Source: Rhodosorus marinus (lineage: Eukaryota; Rhodophyta; Stylonematophyceae; Stylonematales; Stylonemataceae). From it: a stretch of DNA of 47,807 bases. The position numbers and the translations under genes were made by a program. Positions 10,263 to 20,010 of the stretch are shown here, one piece after another. The stretch is taken from the NCBI GenBank assembly GCA_029953675.1, contig JAMWBK010000014.1, forward strand, positions 1 through 47,807, given 5' to 3'. The notes beneath the pieces are model-generated. The model had not been told where the DNA came from. It saw only the letters and a list, made by a program, of their open reading frames with translations, and did not search any database. Position 1 is the stretch's first letter, and each line of letters starts with the position of its first letter.

Positions 10263-10350
10263 CGAACGAATGGTTTAATCGGAGGCTGAAAAAAAAAACC
10301 CCGATAGGGGAAAAAAAGACTAAGCGCGGCGAAGTACTCGCGCCTCCAAC
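10263..10350 (-). mobile_element. LINE family A, 88-bp 3' tail
   Basis: Tail cgaacgaatgg, terminal motif, A-tract, ccccgatagggg hairpin (the loop differs from the usual ccccgagggg), taagcgcggcgaagtactcgcgcctccaac. It is truncated just inside the last ORF2 codons. Confidence 0.85.
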
Positions 10351-10466
10351 AATAATCGATGTACGACTTACTAAATATTTACACTATTCAAAAGGATATA
10401 TCGCCAAATGTCCAATCATGATTCATAGCTTGCTTCGTAAACATGGTACCACCAATCAAAGGCCCG

Positions 10467-10498
10467 GGAAGTTCTGTCAGAGCTATCAGGGACCATGT
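10467..10498. repeat. Short dispersed repeat, copy 2
   Basis: Partner of 9613-9645. It sits in otherwise anonymous sequence (10351-10557) in which no gene is seen. Confidence 0.5.
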
Positions 10499-10557
10499 GC
10501 ATTGTGTTGTTAGAGATATACTCTTTCGTCGCATCGGGATGCGAAGCGTTAGCCATC

Positions 10558-10590
10558 AACGAACGAATGGTTTAATCGGAGGCTGAAAAA
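10558..10590 (-). mobile_element. LINE family A, ~33-bp tail stub
   Basis: Only aacgaacgaatggtttaatcggaggctg plus the A-run remains. It is an extreme 5' truncation that keeps the terminal motif intact. Confidence 0.75.
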
Positions 10591-10660
10591 AAATAGAAAA
10601 AAAAAAGAAGCGCTACCCACCTCCGTTTTCTTCTAAAAAAACAAACCGGCCTGGCAGTCT

Positions 10661-10675
10661 AGGCTATGCTAGTAA
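10661..10675 (+). mobile_element. Possible 15-nt family B terminal insertion
   Basis: AGGCTATGCTAGTAA is identical to the extreme 3' end of LINE family B in plus orientation, with unrelated sequence on both sides. It could be chance, but compare 24061-24078. Confidence 0.4.
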
Positions 10676-10676
10676 T

Positions 10677-10742
10677 GAATTTGCTTAATTGGGGATTGAA
10701 AGAAAAAGCCCCCCCAAAAAAACCGGAAGGGAAAAAAAATAG
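10677..10742 (-). mobile_element. Divergent LINE 3' tail (family A-like)
   Basis: gaatttgcttaattggggattgaaagaaaaagccccccc...ggaagggaaaaaaaa has the same layout as the family A tail (terminal motif, A-rich run, C-run/G-run hairpin) with many substitutions. It resembles the arms of the inverted repeat at 20303-20636. Confidence 0.55.
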
Positions 10743-11400
10743 TACCAAATGGGTCGTACGGAGCTGGCGCGATGACTGTAGCTTTGTCATTGAGCTAGTG
10801 GATAACTTGGGGTTGCGTGGATGGTTCTGGCCTTTACCTCGCCAGGTTCGCAGTTCCCTTCGAAAGCGGTATTTTCTACACACCGTTCGCTGTCACAATT
10901 GAAACCGAGAGTGCCTGTTTGAGCACTCTCGGCAAAGACATTCTCCCTTTTCATTCACTGCAGCTTCCTGTAGATTGGAACAGGGGGAGAATCGTGAGGA
11001 GCTTGGAGGGGATAATTGAGGTGATTTCCTTCTAACCAAACCTTTGTAGGACCACAGCTCAGTGCCCACGACGAGGGTGGGCTCGTGATCGCAAGGCAGT
11101 CAGAACCGATCCTGCAAGTGCGAGAGGGGCACACCGATGCACATTCGAGTTCGGCAGTTCAGCCGAATTGGAACGCTTTGCCGGGTTTCAACTCTCGACA
11201 CTTGAAATCTAAGGTCAGTCATGCTCGTCTTGCGTTCGAGTCCGACTGATTCTCCCGGGCCTGGGCGTATCCGACGACCTCAAAGTCCCTATCATGACAC
11301 GAGGCTGTTTTTTTTTGTCCTCCAACTCGAAAGGCCTTTCTCTTCGTGAATCTCTTTGTGCTGAATGGAATCGAATCCCCCTTGACCCAGATTCCCGTTC
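10743..11400. other. Intergenic; weak open frames
   Basis: A plus-strand frame 10817-11035 (72 codons) has no recognised motif. A ttcgagtcc box near 11234 recalls a tRNA T-loop, but no cloverleaf can be built. No repeat family seen elsewhere in the window. Confidence 0.35.
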
Positions 11401-11652
11401 TCAGTTCAGTATCGTGAACCCATCTCGCACATAAAAACTCATCCGAAAGCAGGTGTTCATTGCGGGCCTCATGCGTTGGACGGGCTCGAGATTTGCACTG
11501 CCCAGCACGTTCCCTGCAAAATCTCTCAGATCGAAGGTCCGAGTCCGCATCGTAAAGCTCTCAAACGCCGCCTCACCAGCACGTGTACCGGTTTTGGGAG
11601 CCCCAAGAACTGCCACCAACAATAAAAACCATACAACGAAAGTTCTACTCAT
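11401..11652 (-). CDS. Small secreted protein, unknown function
   Basis: 83 codons. The N-terminus MSRTFVVWFLLLVAVLGA is a clear signal peptide. The mature ~65 residues contain one cysteine (NTCFRMS) and a basic/aromatic mix (MRTRTFDLRDFAGNVLG). I do not recognise it. The leader upstream is A/T-rich (11653-11700). It may be a first exon of a longer gene cut by the LINE B insertion region, but no canonical donor stands out. It lies in the same orientation as the other secreted-protein genes here. Confidence 0.5.
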   Translation of the reverse strand: MSRTFVVWFLLLVAVLGAPKTGTRAGEAAFESFTMRTRTFDLRDFAGNVLGSANLEPVQRMRPAMNTCFRMSFYVRDGFTILN

Positions 11653-11948
11653 CTTTTCTTTCTATCTAAAGAACAAAAAAAACTCATCAGAAAAAACTCC
11701 CGTCTGCCTTGAACCTCCTTCAACTCCAAACGGCCTAAGTCAAAGACCTCTACCTTCTCACCGCCACCAACCCAGCCAGCTTCTCCACCGAGAGGTTTTC
11801 AATACGCTCAACTGTTCTACCATTAGAGCCTTTACCCAGAAAGTGACGCTCATTCATTCATCTTCTCGTCCTATCCGCCAAGATAAAGGCGTCGCAACAG
11901 TTTGGTGCCTTCCAGCACAAATTTGTGTCCCCAACCCCAGAGAATTTT

Positions 11949-11990
11949 GCTGGTTTTTACTGGACTTTACTGGACTTTACTGGACTTTAC
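11949..11990 (-). repeat. 10-bp tandem tail of LINE family B
   Basis: On the plus strand ggtttttactggactttactggactttactggactttac: three ACTGGACTTT units joined to the family B 3' end at 11991. On the element strand this is a (GTAAAGTCCA)n tail, the family B counterpart of poly(A). Confidence 0.75.
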
Positions 11991-13235
11991 ACTAGCATAG
12001 CCTGAAGTGCTACGCAAGGCGTGAAGATGAACTAATAACTAGGGAGGGAAGCATGCAACCCCAGGCGCCGATGGCGCGCCTCGGAAAGCATGTCGCTGGA
12101 ATATCGCCAAAGGGAGACACTTAAACGCCTCAAGAGCGCCAAATATTCAGTAGGATGCTCAGCAAAACATGTCCGCAACCACTCTAAACCCGACTTATCG
12201 ACGTGACCAAAGCTTTCCACAATGAATGGCTGGAACCGGTGAGAGCGACCCTCAGCGCAAGGCAGACTGGCCATGCTCTCAGCATACCGTCGTTCCTTAA
12301 CTCTTCGAAGGGCTGAAGCCGCGGCCCCCCGGCGGCGGGCGGCTACGGTGAGGTGGGCGCTGGCCACGGGGCAGGTAATCGCAAGGTCCACATATGTTGA
12401 GCGTCTGGCAGCAGCGTCGGAGACGAGGAGATCGGCTATACAACGGGGCGGTGCAGAGTCCGAGATGGATCTGGGCAGTTCCGACTCAACCTCAACCGTA
12501 TGCCTTATCCGAGTCAAAAATTCGCTGAGGATGTACTTGAGGCGAGTGTGACGCCTCGTACGGAGACCTCGCAACAGTCCGCAGGAACCCAGGAAGTGGT
12601 AGCCACAAGCGTCAATCCGGCTCTCACATCCCTGACAGAAAGACGGCCGATTAGAGTGCCACGGAGCCTGTGGCAAACCGAGATAGATCCGTGTGGCAGA
12701 ACGGAACTGGAAAGCATCGAGACGATGACTCAATGACGACGGTAGAGTGGTTAACCACAAGTGCGAGAGGTGGCCTCCCATGCCGCGGAGACGAGCGGCA
12801 GTGGTAGGCGGCGTGAGAGGAGAATTGAGCATGACTGTGTGAGCGGCACTGTGTTGGCCCCAGGTGAGGCTATGTTGAATCAAATCAGTGGGGGAGCTCC
12901 ACAATCGGCTCAAACCCGGGTAGGCTGCAACAGGGGACCCGGGGCTAGCCTCTCCGTCATCGGCAAGAACTCGGTCGAGGGGACAATCCTCAATCGCTTC
13001 AGCTCGTCCCCATAACAGCTCCCTCCAAGAACGAAAGCCGGACCGATTTGCGTCCGGCACGGCGTTGCACCTCCTGAACGCGTGTTGAAGACCATCATAA
13101 ATTGTCAAAAGCGGGGGCGGCAGGGTCACTGGATCCTCGTTGGTCAAAGCTCGAGCCAAGAGGCAGGCACTTCGCATCTGGAAGGTCACCAACGTTCGCA
13201 GCGCGGTAGCCCAGGAGGCAACCGCCGCTGGCGAG
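11991..13235 (-). mobile_element. LINE family B, 5'-truncated 3' part
   Basis: The longest family B copy, 1.25 kb. It covers the post-RT region, finger, RLE and 3'UTR, ending tacgccttgcgtagcacttcaggctatgctag. At its 5' side it abuts another family B tail (13236) in the same orientation, so it sits at the distal end of a four-member head-to-tail array. Confidence 0.85.
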
Positions 13236-13249
13236 GACTTTACTAGCAT
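12032..13249 (-). pseudogene. LINE family B ORF2 C-terminal part (finger-RLE), open frame
   Basis: 405 codons open without interruption. The first ~5 residues (MLVKS) derive from the adjoining tail of the next copy, so real family B protein starts at about SPAAVASWATAL, matching PAAAVGSLGTALPTL of family A. The CCHC finger is CQGCESRIDACGYHFLGSC at about residues 205-223. The RLE core is CIADLLVSDAAARRSTYVDLAI, with the RRVKERRYAE lysine segment after it. The RT domain is absent, so it cannot mobilise itself. The intact frame suggests recent insertion. Confidence 0.8.
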
Positions 13250-13410
13250 AGCCTGAAGCGCTACGCAAGGCGTGAAGATGAACTAATAACTAGGGAGGGA
13301 AGTATGCAACCCCAGGCGCCGATGGCGCGCCTCGGAAAGCATGTCGCTGGAATATCGCCAAAGGGAGACACTTAAACGCCTCAAGAGCGCCAAATATTCA
13401 GTAGGATGCA
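13236..13410 (-). mobile_element. LINE family B tail monomer (array unit 2)
   Basis: ~175 bp: gactttactagcatagcctgaagcgctacgc ... caaatattcagtaggatgca. It is nearly identical to 11991-12155. It begins (5' on the element strand) at TGCATCCTAC, close to the breakpoints of units 3 and 4. Confidence 0.85.
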
Positions 13411-13594
13411 GGTTTTTACTAGCATGGCCTGAAGTTTTACGCAAGGCGTGGACTGTAACTAAGAACTCGGGAGAGAAACGTGCAAAACCAAGCACCGATG
13501 GCGCGCCCCGGCAAGCACGCGTCTAGAATATCGCCACTGGGCGACACTGAAACGCCGTAGGAGTTTCAAGTATTCCATAGGATGCTCAGCAACT
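13411..13594 (-). mobile_element. LINE family B tail monomer (array unit 3)
   Basis: 184 bp, ggtttttactagcatgg ... ccataggatgctcagcaact. Diverged ~15-20% from unit 2 by eye, so array members were added at different times or come from different masters. Confidence 0.85.
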
Positions 13595-13770
13595 GGTTTT
13601 TACTAGCACAGCCTGAAGCGCTACGCAAGGCGTGGAATGCGACTAAGAACTAGGGATAGAAGCGTGCAAACCCAGGCGCCGATGGCGCGCCTCCGCAAGC
13701 ATGCTCTAGAATGTCGTCACAAGGCGACTCTGAAACGGCGTAAGAGTTTCAAGTATTCCATAGGATGCTC
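13595..13770 (-). mobile_element. LINE family B tail monomer (array unit 4)
   Basis: 176 bp, ggtttttactagcacagcc ... ccataggatgctc. Closest to unit 3. The array ends here at non-element sequence (atgaagactgg). Confidence 0.85.
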
Positions 13771-13894
13771 ATGAAGACTGGTTAGCAGACCCATTAGATA
13801 GCGAACAATAAAGGAAGCTACCGAGGTACACGTAGGAGATACTTAGGTCAACAACGCCCTCCGAATCACTTGCCCAGTATTTTCTTACATAATT

Positions 13895-13955
13895 CACCAG
13901 GATTTTCTAGCGAACCATAAAAACGGACGATCAAGGTATATGGAAAACATTCGTT
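13895..13955 (+). repeat. Dispersed repeat 'aggattttc', copy 1
   Basis: aattcaccaggattttctagcgaaccataaaaacggacgatcaaggtatatggaaaac is related to 14251-14330 and 17545-17615 (ggcttccgat..aact.ggtaggattttc..aaaca...gacgatc). Unidentified element. Nothing else is recognised in 13771-13990. Confidence 0.5.
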
Positions 13956-13989
13956 AGAACGAGCAGTAAGAAATGTGTCTTAATTCCGA

Positions 13990-14247
13990 ACGGCACTAGC
14001 TCATCGCTTGGTTCCCCTGATCATTGAGTACTTTTGGGTTTCTGGACTCTGTTGGCTCTAGCTGGCTTCTGGGGCTGTTCCGCGAACGCCCTGCCAGTCT
14101 CCAATCGCTGTTTTACCTGCTTAAGTTTCCTGCTGTGGCGCAGGACCGCTGCTTTGATGTTGGAGGCGCGATATCTTCGCCGCGCTTAGTTTTTTTTCTT
14201 CCTCGGGGTTTTTTCTTTCAGCCTCCCGAATAAACCATTCACTCAAC
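13990..14247 (+). mobile_element. LINE family A, 3' fragment
   Basis: From cggcactagctcatcgcttgg (ORF2 ALAHRL) to cagcctcccgaataaaccattcactcaac. The C-terminal coding part is decayed. Confidence 0.85.
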
Positions 14248-14250
14248 GGC

Positions 14251-14330
14251 TTCCGATAAACTGTAACTCGGTAGGATTTTCCAAAACAACAGAAAGACGG
14301 ACGACCAGGGTATAAAGACATGGAAAATAT
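14251..14330 (+). repeat. Dispersed repeat 'aggattttc', copy 2
   Basis: ggcttccgataaactgtaactcggtaggattttccaaaacaacagaaagacggacgacc. It occupies the spacer between two divergent LINE A fragments. Confidence 0.5.
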
Positions 14331-14360
14331 GAAACGCATGCTAACGAATTGTCAGAAACT

Positions 14361-14678
14361 GAGTGAATCGTTTAACGGAGGCTAAGAGAAAAAACCCTGA
14401 GGGGGAAAAAGAAGACTACGCGCGGCGAGGATCGCGCGTCTCCAACATCAAAGCCGCGTTCATGCGCCACAGCAGCGAACTTTAGCGGGTAAACAAGGAT
14501 TGGAGACGGTCCTGGGCTTCGCGGAACAACTCTCGAAGCCAGCGAGAGCCAACAGAGTCCAGAAACCCAAAGCACTCAATGATCAGAGGAACCACGCGAT
14601 GAGCTAGTGCCTACGGATGAACACCGGGAGAAGACAAAGCCTCCCCGTACTTGATCTCTTTGCGGCGTCTCATACTTA
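14361..14678 (-). mobile_element. LINE family A, 3' fragment with internal-ATG breakpoint
   Basis: Terminal motif gtttaacggaggct, hairpin ccctgaggggg, then ~90 ORF2 codons to AGTATGAGACGCC. The 5' break is at the same MRRRKE codons as 5700 and 5863. With 13990-14247 it makes a divergent inverted pair around a ~110-bp spacer. Confidence 0.85.
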
Positions 14679-15265
14679 TTAGACACAGAGCATCGGGACT
14701 CCCGACTTATCCGGCCGTCCATCCGAAATACATTGTCACGTCAGACCGCCCTCTCATGAACTACTTGTTCAACCCTCTTCGTCTCCTATTTTCATGACAT
14801 TCGGCGCTCCCACATAGTCTATCCCGTTCATCCCAAACTGCACTCTAACTCGGTCCCCCTCCGGTCGGAAGCAACCCATCGTTCAACCGTCTTCACCCCG
14901 TAAGCATGTGCCAACCGCAACAACATGGTGGTCTCATGGGAGGTATTCGTATCCGCTCGAGAAATGGCTCTTGGAATATTATGGTAAATTCTAGTCTCCA
15001 CCGGCATCGGATAATCTCGCCCTATCCACACAGTATGCGCCCGTTGTGAGAACGCACTTGCATGGCAGAGGTACCCCGCTTGTCAACCTGTGTCGAGAAC
15101 GGGCCAGAGCTTAGGCAAACTCGGGTTCCGCCAACTGGCGACACCTCCTTGCCTTGGAGCAGCGTCCCCCAGGGAGAGGGGCCGGGCTGCTCAGGGAGAC
15201 TTCTACCATCAGGAAAGGGTGCAGTGAGCGAATTTTTCCACCATAAAAAACCCCCGCCAAAAGCA
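14679..15265. other. Intergenic with unidentified minus-strand frame
   Basis: A minus-strand frame 14828-15031 (VETRIYHNIPRA, HETTMLLRLAHAYGVKTVERW) looks protein-like, but I do not recognise it. It may be a remnant of another retroelement. The rest (15032-15265) shows no coding signal. Confidence 0.35.
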
Positions 15266-15870
15266 CAGGGCGATACTGAAACGCCGTAAGAGTTCCAAGG
15301 ATTCCATAGGATGCTCAGCCAGACATTTCCGCAACCGCTCCAAACCCGATTTGTCCACGTGGCCAAAGCTCTCTACAATGAAAGCCTGAAACCGGTGGGA
15401 GCGACCCTCGGCGTAAGGAGACTGGCCATACTCTCAGCATACCGTCGTTCTTTCACTCGGCGAGGGGCCGAAGCGGCTGCTCCCCGGCGGAGGACGGTAG
15501 AACTGGTATGGGTACTTGCCACAGGGCATGTGATCACGAGGTCCACGTATGCTGAGCGTCTGGCGGCAGTGCCTGAGACCGATCTGGGCAGTTCCCGTTC
15601 CATCTCAACCGTATGCCCTATCCGAGTCAAAGATTCGCTGAGAATGTACTTGAGGCGAGTTTGACGCCGCGTACGGAGCCCTCTCAACAGTTCGCGATGA
15701 ACCTAAGAGGTAGCAACCACATGCGTCAATGCGACTCTCACATCCCTGACAGAAAGCGGGCCGATTAGAGCGCCACAGAGCTTGTGGCAAATCCACGTAG
15801 ATCCGTAGGGCAGTGCGGAACTGGAAGGCATCGAGACGGTGACCCAGTGACGAAGGCAAAACGGTACTTA
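15266..15870 (-). mobile_element. LINE family B ORF2 fragment (decayed)
   Basis: Covers LGHRLDAFQFRTALRIYVDL, the CQGCESRIDACG half finger (second half altered to YLLGSS) and an RLE segment (SAYVDLVITCP). Two overlapping frames show at least one frameshift near 15670. The RLE is internally deleted (the first RLE Asp region is missing). The 3' tail is absent, which is unusual for a LINE fragment. Confidence 0.8.
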
Positions 15871-16033
15871 AATCCCTACAAGGTTTTTGCATAGCAGCGC
15901 TTGGCTGATGGTCCTTGTCGAGGCGAGGGTTACAAACAAACTTCAGTTTTAATCACGTTCCGTCACCTAGTTTAGTCATTGACTTCAATGCTTTTCAGAA
16001 TGTCGAAGTTATCATATGTGCCCTCAATCGTAT

Positions 16034-16953
16034 CTATACCCTCGACCCCGTGGAAAAGTCTTGGTATCCACTCGGGCCACCGTTTGAACGCACCAGGTCG
16101 TTTCCCTTTCCCAAGTAGATCTTGGCTTGGGCTTCTCCTGCTATAACGAAATCGTCTCCTCCTTTCAGGAAAGCGGTAAGACCATCCTGTGAAAAGTAGT
16201 AACCATTAATTAAATCTTGGCCCTCGGACCCGATCACGACGTCATAACCTTTGTAAGATAGAACATAGTTCACTTTGTCGTTCTCGTCAAGGATGAACAG
16301 GTCGTTGGACTCGGTTCCAAGAAGAGGCGTAAACGGAGCCCCAACTTCCCTTCCTTCGTTAATCAGATTTGGACAGCCAATGGAGTACGGGCAGCCCTCC
16401 TCAGCGCTACATGTGCCATCATCAACGGTGACTAGCGAGTCAACGCCCGCAACCTCGACAACCGCCTCAAACAGCAGACACTGCACCGTCTCACAGCACG
16501 TTTCTGCTGCGGGGCGGGAATTTTATCAAAGCATATTCTAATCGCCCCCATCTTCTTACCGCTAGCCAGTTTGGTCTTGCTCCTCCTCCTCTGAAACTTC
16601 TCCCTGTCGTTTACTGGGATACTGCTGCAATCTGGGTGGATACCTACCCTGAGCTCCTTGATCAGAGGTGTGTCAATGTGCCTTAAGTTTAATCTCAAGC
16701 AACTTGTTGGTGCTTGCTCTACGGGGTTCTCATTTCGTACGCACAGCTTGGGAGTCTTCCCGTTCAGCTCTTTAAGCGTCAGCTCCTTGCAGTAGGATTC
16801 ACCCCAGAGAACCCTCGTTTCAACGTTGCTAGGGTCACCAGATCGAGTTCCCTCGGTAGGGTCAGGAAGATCGAAACTAGTACACGTTGTGGCATTTACC
16901 CACCCGAGACACATTGCGCCCACCACAGTCATCACCAACAACGACAACGTCAT
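16034..16953 (-). CDS. Secreted Cys-rich protein with RTX-like repeats, two exons
   Basis: Exon 1 is 16953-16560, intron 16559-16507 (53 nt, GTAAGA...CCGCAG, phase 1), exon 2 16506-16034; 288 aa. Residues 1-21 are a signal peptide. The N-terminal domain (about 22-175) has spaced cysteines (SYCKEL, KLCVRN, TSCLRL, ETCCETVQC) and matches the N-terminal domain of the gene at 38739 in order and spacing, so the two are paralogues. The C-terminal ~90 residues carry Asp/Gly turns (GTESNDLFIL, GYDVVIGSEGQDLI, KGGDDFVIAG, GKGNDLV) resembling the Ca2+-binding beta-roll of RTX repeats, though fewer and less regular. The likely role is extracellular, perhaps matrix or adhesion; this is inference. A frameshift instead of an intron is possible, but the splice sites fit well. 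Confidence 0.75.
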
Positions 16954-17196
16954 CCTTCCAATCTATAGCCGGACCCCTACAAGCTCCTATTCCTCATAAA
17001 CCACGCCTCTCACGCTCTCTGCAGCACAGCTCTCCGAAAACCTGGACGGTCCCACGTACCGGATAACTTTGGTCTACGGCGGGCCCCTTGCGCGAGATTC
17101 GCGCTTAAGTATCTGGCTTTGCCCGCTTCTCTCCATAATTATTAGCTACCTCTCACTCCTGCTTCGGGCTACTCCTGAAAAATCAGTATTCACCAG

Positions 17197-17318
17197 GAAA
17201 CACGTATAAAAAAAAACCCAACGTCTTTTTTCTTTCAGCCTCCCATTAAACCAATTGACACACGTGTAGAAAACCCCAACGCCTGTTTTCCTTCAGCCTC
17301 CGATTAAACACAATTCAT
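17197..17318 (+). repeat. Two tandem LINE A-type tail stubs, 60-bp period
   Basis: acacgtataaaaaaaaacccaacgtcttttttctttcagcctcccattaaaccaatt is followed by acacgtgtagaaaaccccaacgcctgttttccttcagcctccgattaaacacaatt. Both carry the pyrimidine tract and terminal motif but no hairpin or coding part. Confidence 0.7.
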
Positions 17319-17722
17319 TCATCATTTACGGTGTCCGCGGCAGGGGCTTCTCACGCACAATTTCAAGGACCGCCCTTGTTGGACGACCAGCAGAATTTCC
17401 CTGTATTCTAAATTTGTGTACAGAATGGGTTCTGGTTCAAAGGAATGATTGTTTTTTTGAAGTCCGGCTTAGCTCTGGAGAAAACCCTGTCTAGATTTCC
17501 GAAACGTGTTTTGGAATATTTTGACAAGACTTAGGCAGTAGCGGCTTCCGATCAAATGGAACTCTGTAGGATTTTCTAAAAACATGGAATAGACGATCCG
17601 AAATAAAAACATTAAAAATACAAAAATATTTCAAACAAAAAAAACGTTGGGGCCTCGGTCCTACCAAAATATTCCGAAAAAGGCATTTGAGAACCGATGG
17701 AATCTGGGTGTTTTTCTTTAGA
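17319..17722. other. AT-rich intergenic with 'aggattttc' repeat copy 3
   Basis: No gene. 17545-17615 (gcggcttccgatcaaatggaactctgtaggattttctaaaaac) is the third copy of the repeat at 13895 and 14251. A poly-A/T-rich stretch runs 17580-17650. Confidence 0.45.
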
Positions 17723-17779
17723 TACTAACGAATGGTTTAATCGGAGGCTGAAAGAAAAAACCCCGAGGGGAAAAAAAGA

Positions 17780-18604
17780 TTAAGTGCGGCGAAGAACTCG
17801 CGCCTCCAACATCAAAGCGGCATTCATGCGCCACAGCAGGAAACTTAAGCGGGTAAACAACGATTGAAGACGGTCAGGGCGTTCGCGGAACAACTCCCGA
17901 AGCCAGCGAGAACCAACAGAGTCCATGAACCCAAAGCACTCAATGATCAGGGGTACCAAGCGATGTGCTAGTGCCGAAGCACGAACACCAGGGGAAGACA
18001 AAGCCCCCGCGTATTTGATCTCTTTGCGGCGTCTCATACTGGCGGCGGCAGATCCACGGCGCTCCCCCGCAGCCGGGAGATAACGACTAGCTTGAGGGTT
18101 AGGAACAGCAAGATCAACGTATGTGGTTCGGCTGCTGTCGTCACAGGTGATCACCAGGTCGGCTACACGGCGTTCATCATTTTGAAAGTCCGCGACGGGT
18201 AAAGGTTTCTCACGTTCGATTTCAAGACCGGCTTGCCGGACTATAGGCCGAAGTTCCCGGTATAACAGGTTCAAGATCCGTGTATGGCGGCGGGTTCGAG
18301 CACCTTTCACCGCCGGGCAACTAACGAGCAGGCGGGCGCCAAAATCTGCGTTGTCTTCAGTCTGAGAGCAGAGAGGGCACGACGAACCCATCTCGTACGG
18401 CCAGGGGGGCTGATGTAAGCCGAGGTATAAGCGCAGTGAAGTACGCACTTCGAAATCCGACAGTGTGAGTGGCGGAATGGCTGGTACGGTCATGAGCCAC
18501 TGAGAGCTAATACACCCTCCAAGACTACGTGGCGGGCGCGAGTGCGAGAGGATGAGACCATCTGCGCGAGGAGTCGGCCATATGCAGCACGGTGCAAGTC
18601 CCAA
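17780..18604 (-). pseudogene. LINE family A ORF2, finger-RLE region
   Basis: The reliable part starts at about LGGCISSQWLMTVPA. It includes the CPLC...ARLLVSC finger (the usual His is replaced by Arg) and an RLE core with ADLVITCDD, YVDLAV and KEIKY, the expected D, D and K of a PD-(D/E)XK fold. It is open to the stop after EARVLRRT. Confidence 0.85.
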
Positions 18605-18775
18605 GAAAGGATAGTTTGCAGCGCATCCGTGCGTGCTTGAGCTCGGCTCCCAGAGCGCTGGGAATCATCAGGAGGATCAACGGGAACTTCTTCTTCTGCG
18701 GCAACCACTGGGTCAATCTCCACTAGAACAGGTTCAGGCGCAGGACGAATCCCCGGTGCGGAGCCTCGAGAGCGG

Positions 18776-19999
18776 TCAAATACAGCTCGCCAGTGGAAGA
18801 CGGGGTTGAACGGTTTCGGGGAGACTAGTACAGGAATTCAGGGCGGCTTGGAGCTCCAGAAACAAGTCTTGGGCGCTTTCCGGTACGCTGGGAAGCAAGA
18901 CACCCCGCGAGAGGCTCGCCATCAAATTGCGGAACTTCGAGATACCCAAACTGCTCAAAGTGGGAAGTGCGGTTCCCAAGGACCCTACTGCGGCTGCGGG
19001 TTGGACCACAACACGGTTGCAGAGGCCCAGTCCCCCCAATCGCAATGGGAGGCCTACCTGGGCGCGCACAACATCACAGGTGGGTCGCGACAGAGCGCTC
19101 AGCTCCTCATCGAGAAAATACCCAAGGTCACGGAAACTTTCAGCATCCGCACGAGTGGCCAACCACCGGCCCCAATGAGTTGGAAGTGAGCGGAGCCAAT
19201 ATGTTAACCGCTGACTGCAACAATACCGAAACAACAACAACGAGCACTGGAGGAAGCCCGGAGGTAGCCGTCGAAGCTCTGCAACCAGCTGTCTGTGCTT
19301 ACCGAGGAGCTGCAGCAACTCGCCTTCAACGAAGGACGGCGACCCGTAGAGGATGCCTAAGTGGACAAAACCATCCGGTCTCCAAATATCCTGGAACGAC
19401 GCAGGTACCTGCTGCTCTTGTGCAACTACACCTCCCCAGTAGAACGATTTGTGATGATTAACCTCCAAGTCAACCCGCGAAGCCAAGGAGCGTAGACGAT
19501 CATAGGCGAGCGCTAGAGTATCGGGGGGCCCCAGGAGGCACACGTCGTCGTGGTATGCAACCGTACGAACCTGCGGGAATTCGGAGCGAAGACAAAGCAA
19601 GACTAGTTGTAGTCCACAGGCATGTAGGAAAGGAGACAAGGGATCACCCTGTTGTACCCCTGTTCGCGCCGCAAACGTGTGTGAGGAAGCGCCAAGGGTG
19701 TCATAGGTAGCCCCACGACCAAGCGGAGAATAAAGTCTACTAACAAAGGGAAAGCCTACAGGGAAGACTTCGCGCACCACGTGCATGAGAGCCGGACGAG
19801 AGACGCGGTTGAACGCATTGGTAAAATCTACAGAGAGGAGCCCAGAATCTGGGGAGTACGCCATTTCCGAACGGAGTAAAACAGACAACAACTCACAGCC
19901 ACCACCATAGCCCACGCCTAACTGCACGTGCCCAAAGAAACGGCGGGATTCGGGAACCAGGATTTTCACGAACCACCGCGCCGCCAATTTGCGGACCAC
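18776..19999 (-). pseudogene. LINE family A ORF2, RT to pre-finger region
   Basis: 407 open codons: VRKLAARWFVKIL, motif A LSVDFTNAFNRVSR, motif B TGVQQGDPLSPFLHAC, YHDD box, thumb (VDLEVNHHKSFYWGG), to ETVQPRLP. A short indel near 18790 (tggaag for the usual tcaggaag) ends the frame before the finger region. The upstream part is lost at 20288. Confidence 0.85.
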
Positions 20000-20010
20000 C
20001 TCAACCAGGC

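Noticed and set aside
11225-11250. tRNA-like T-loop (GTTCGAGTCC)
   Set aside because: The flanking bases do not pair and no acceptor or anticodon stem can be drawn.
13236-13770. CRISPR-like or satellite array of unknown origin
   Set aside because: The units are LINE family B 3' ends with recognisable coding remnants; there are no spacers, and the window is eukaryotic.
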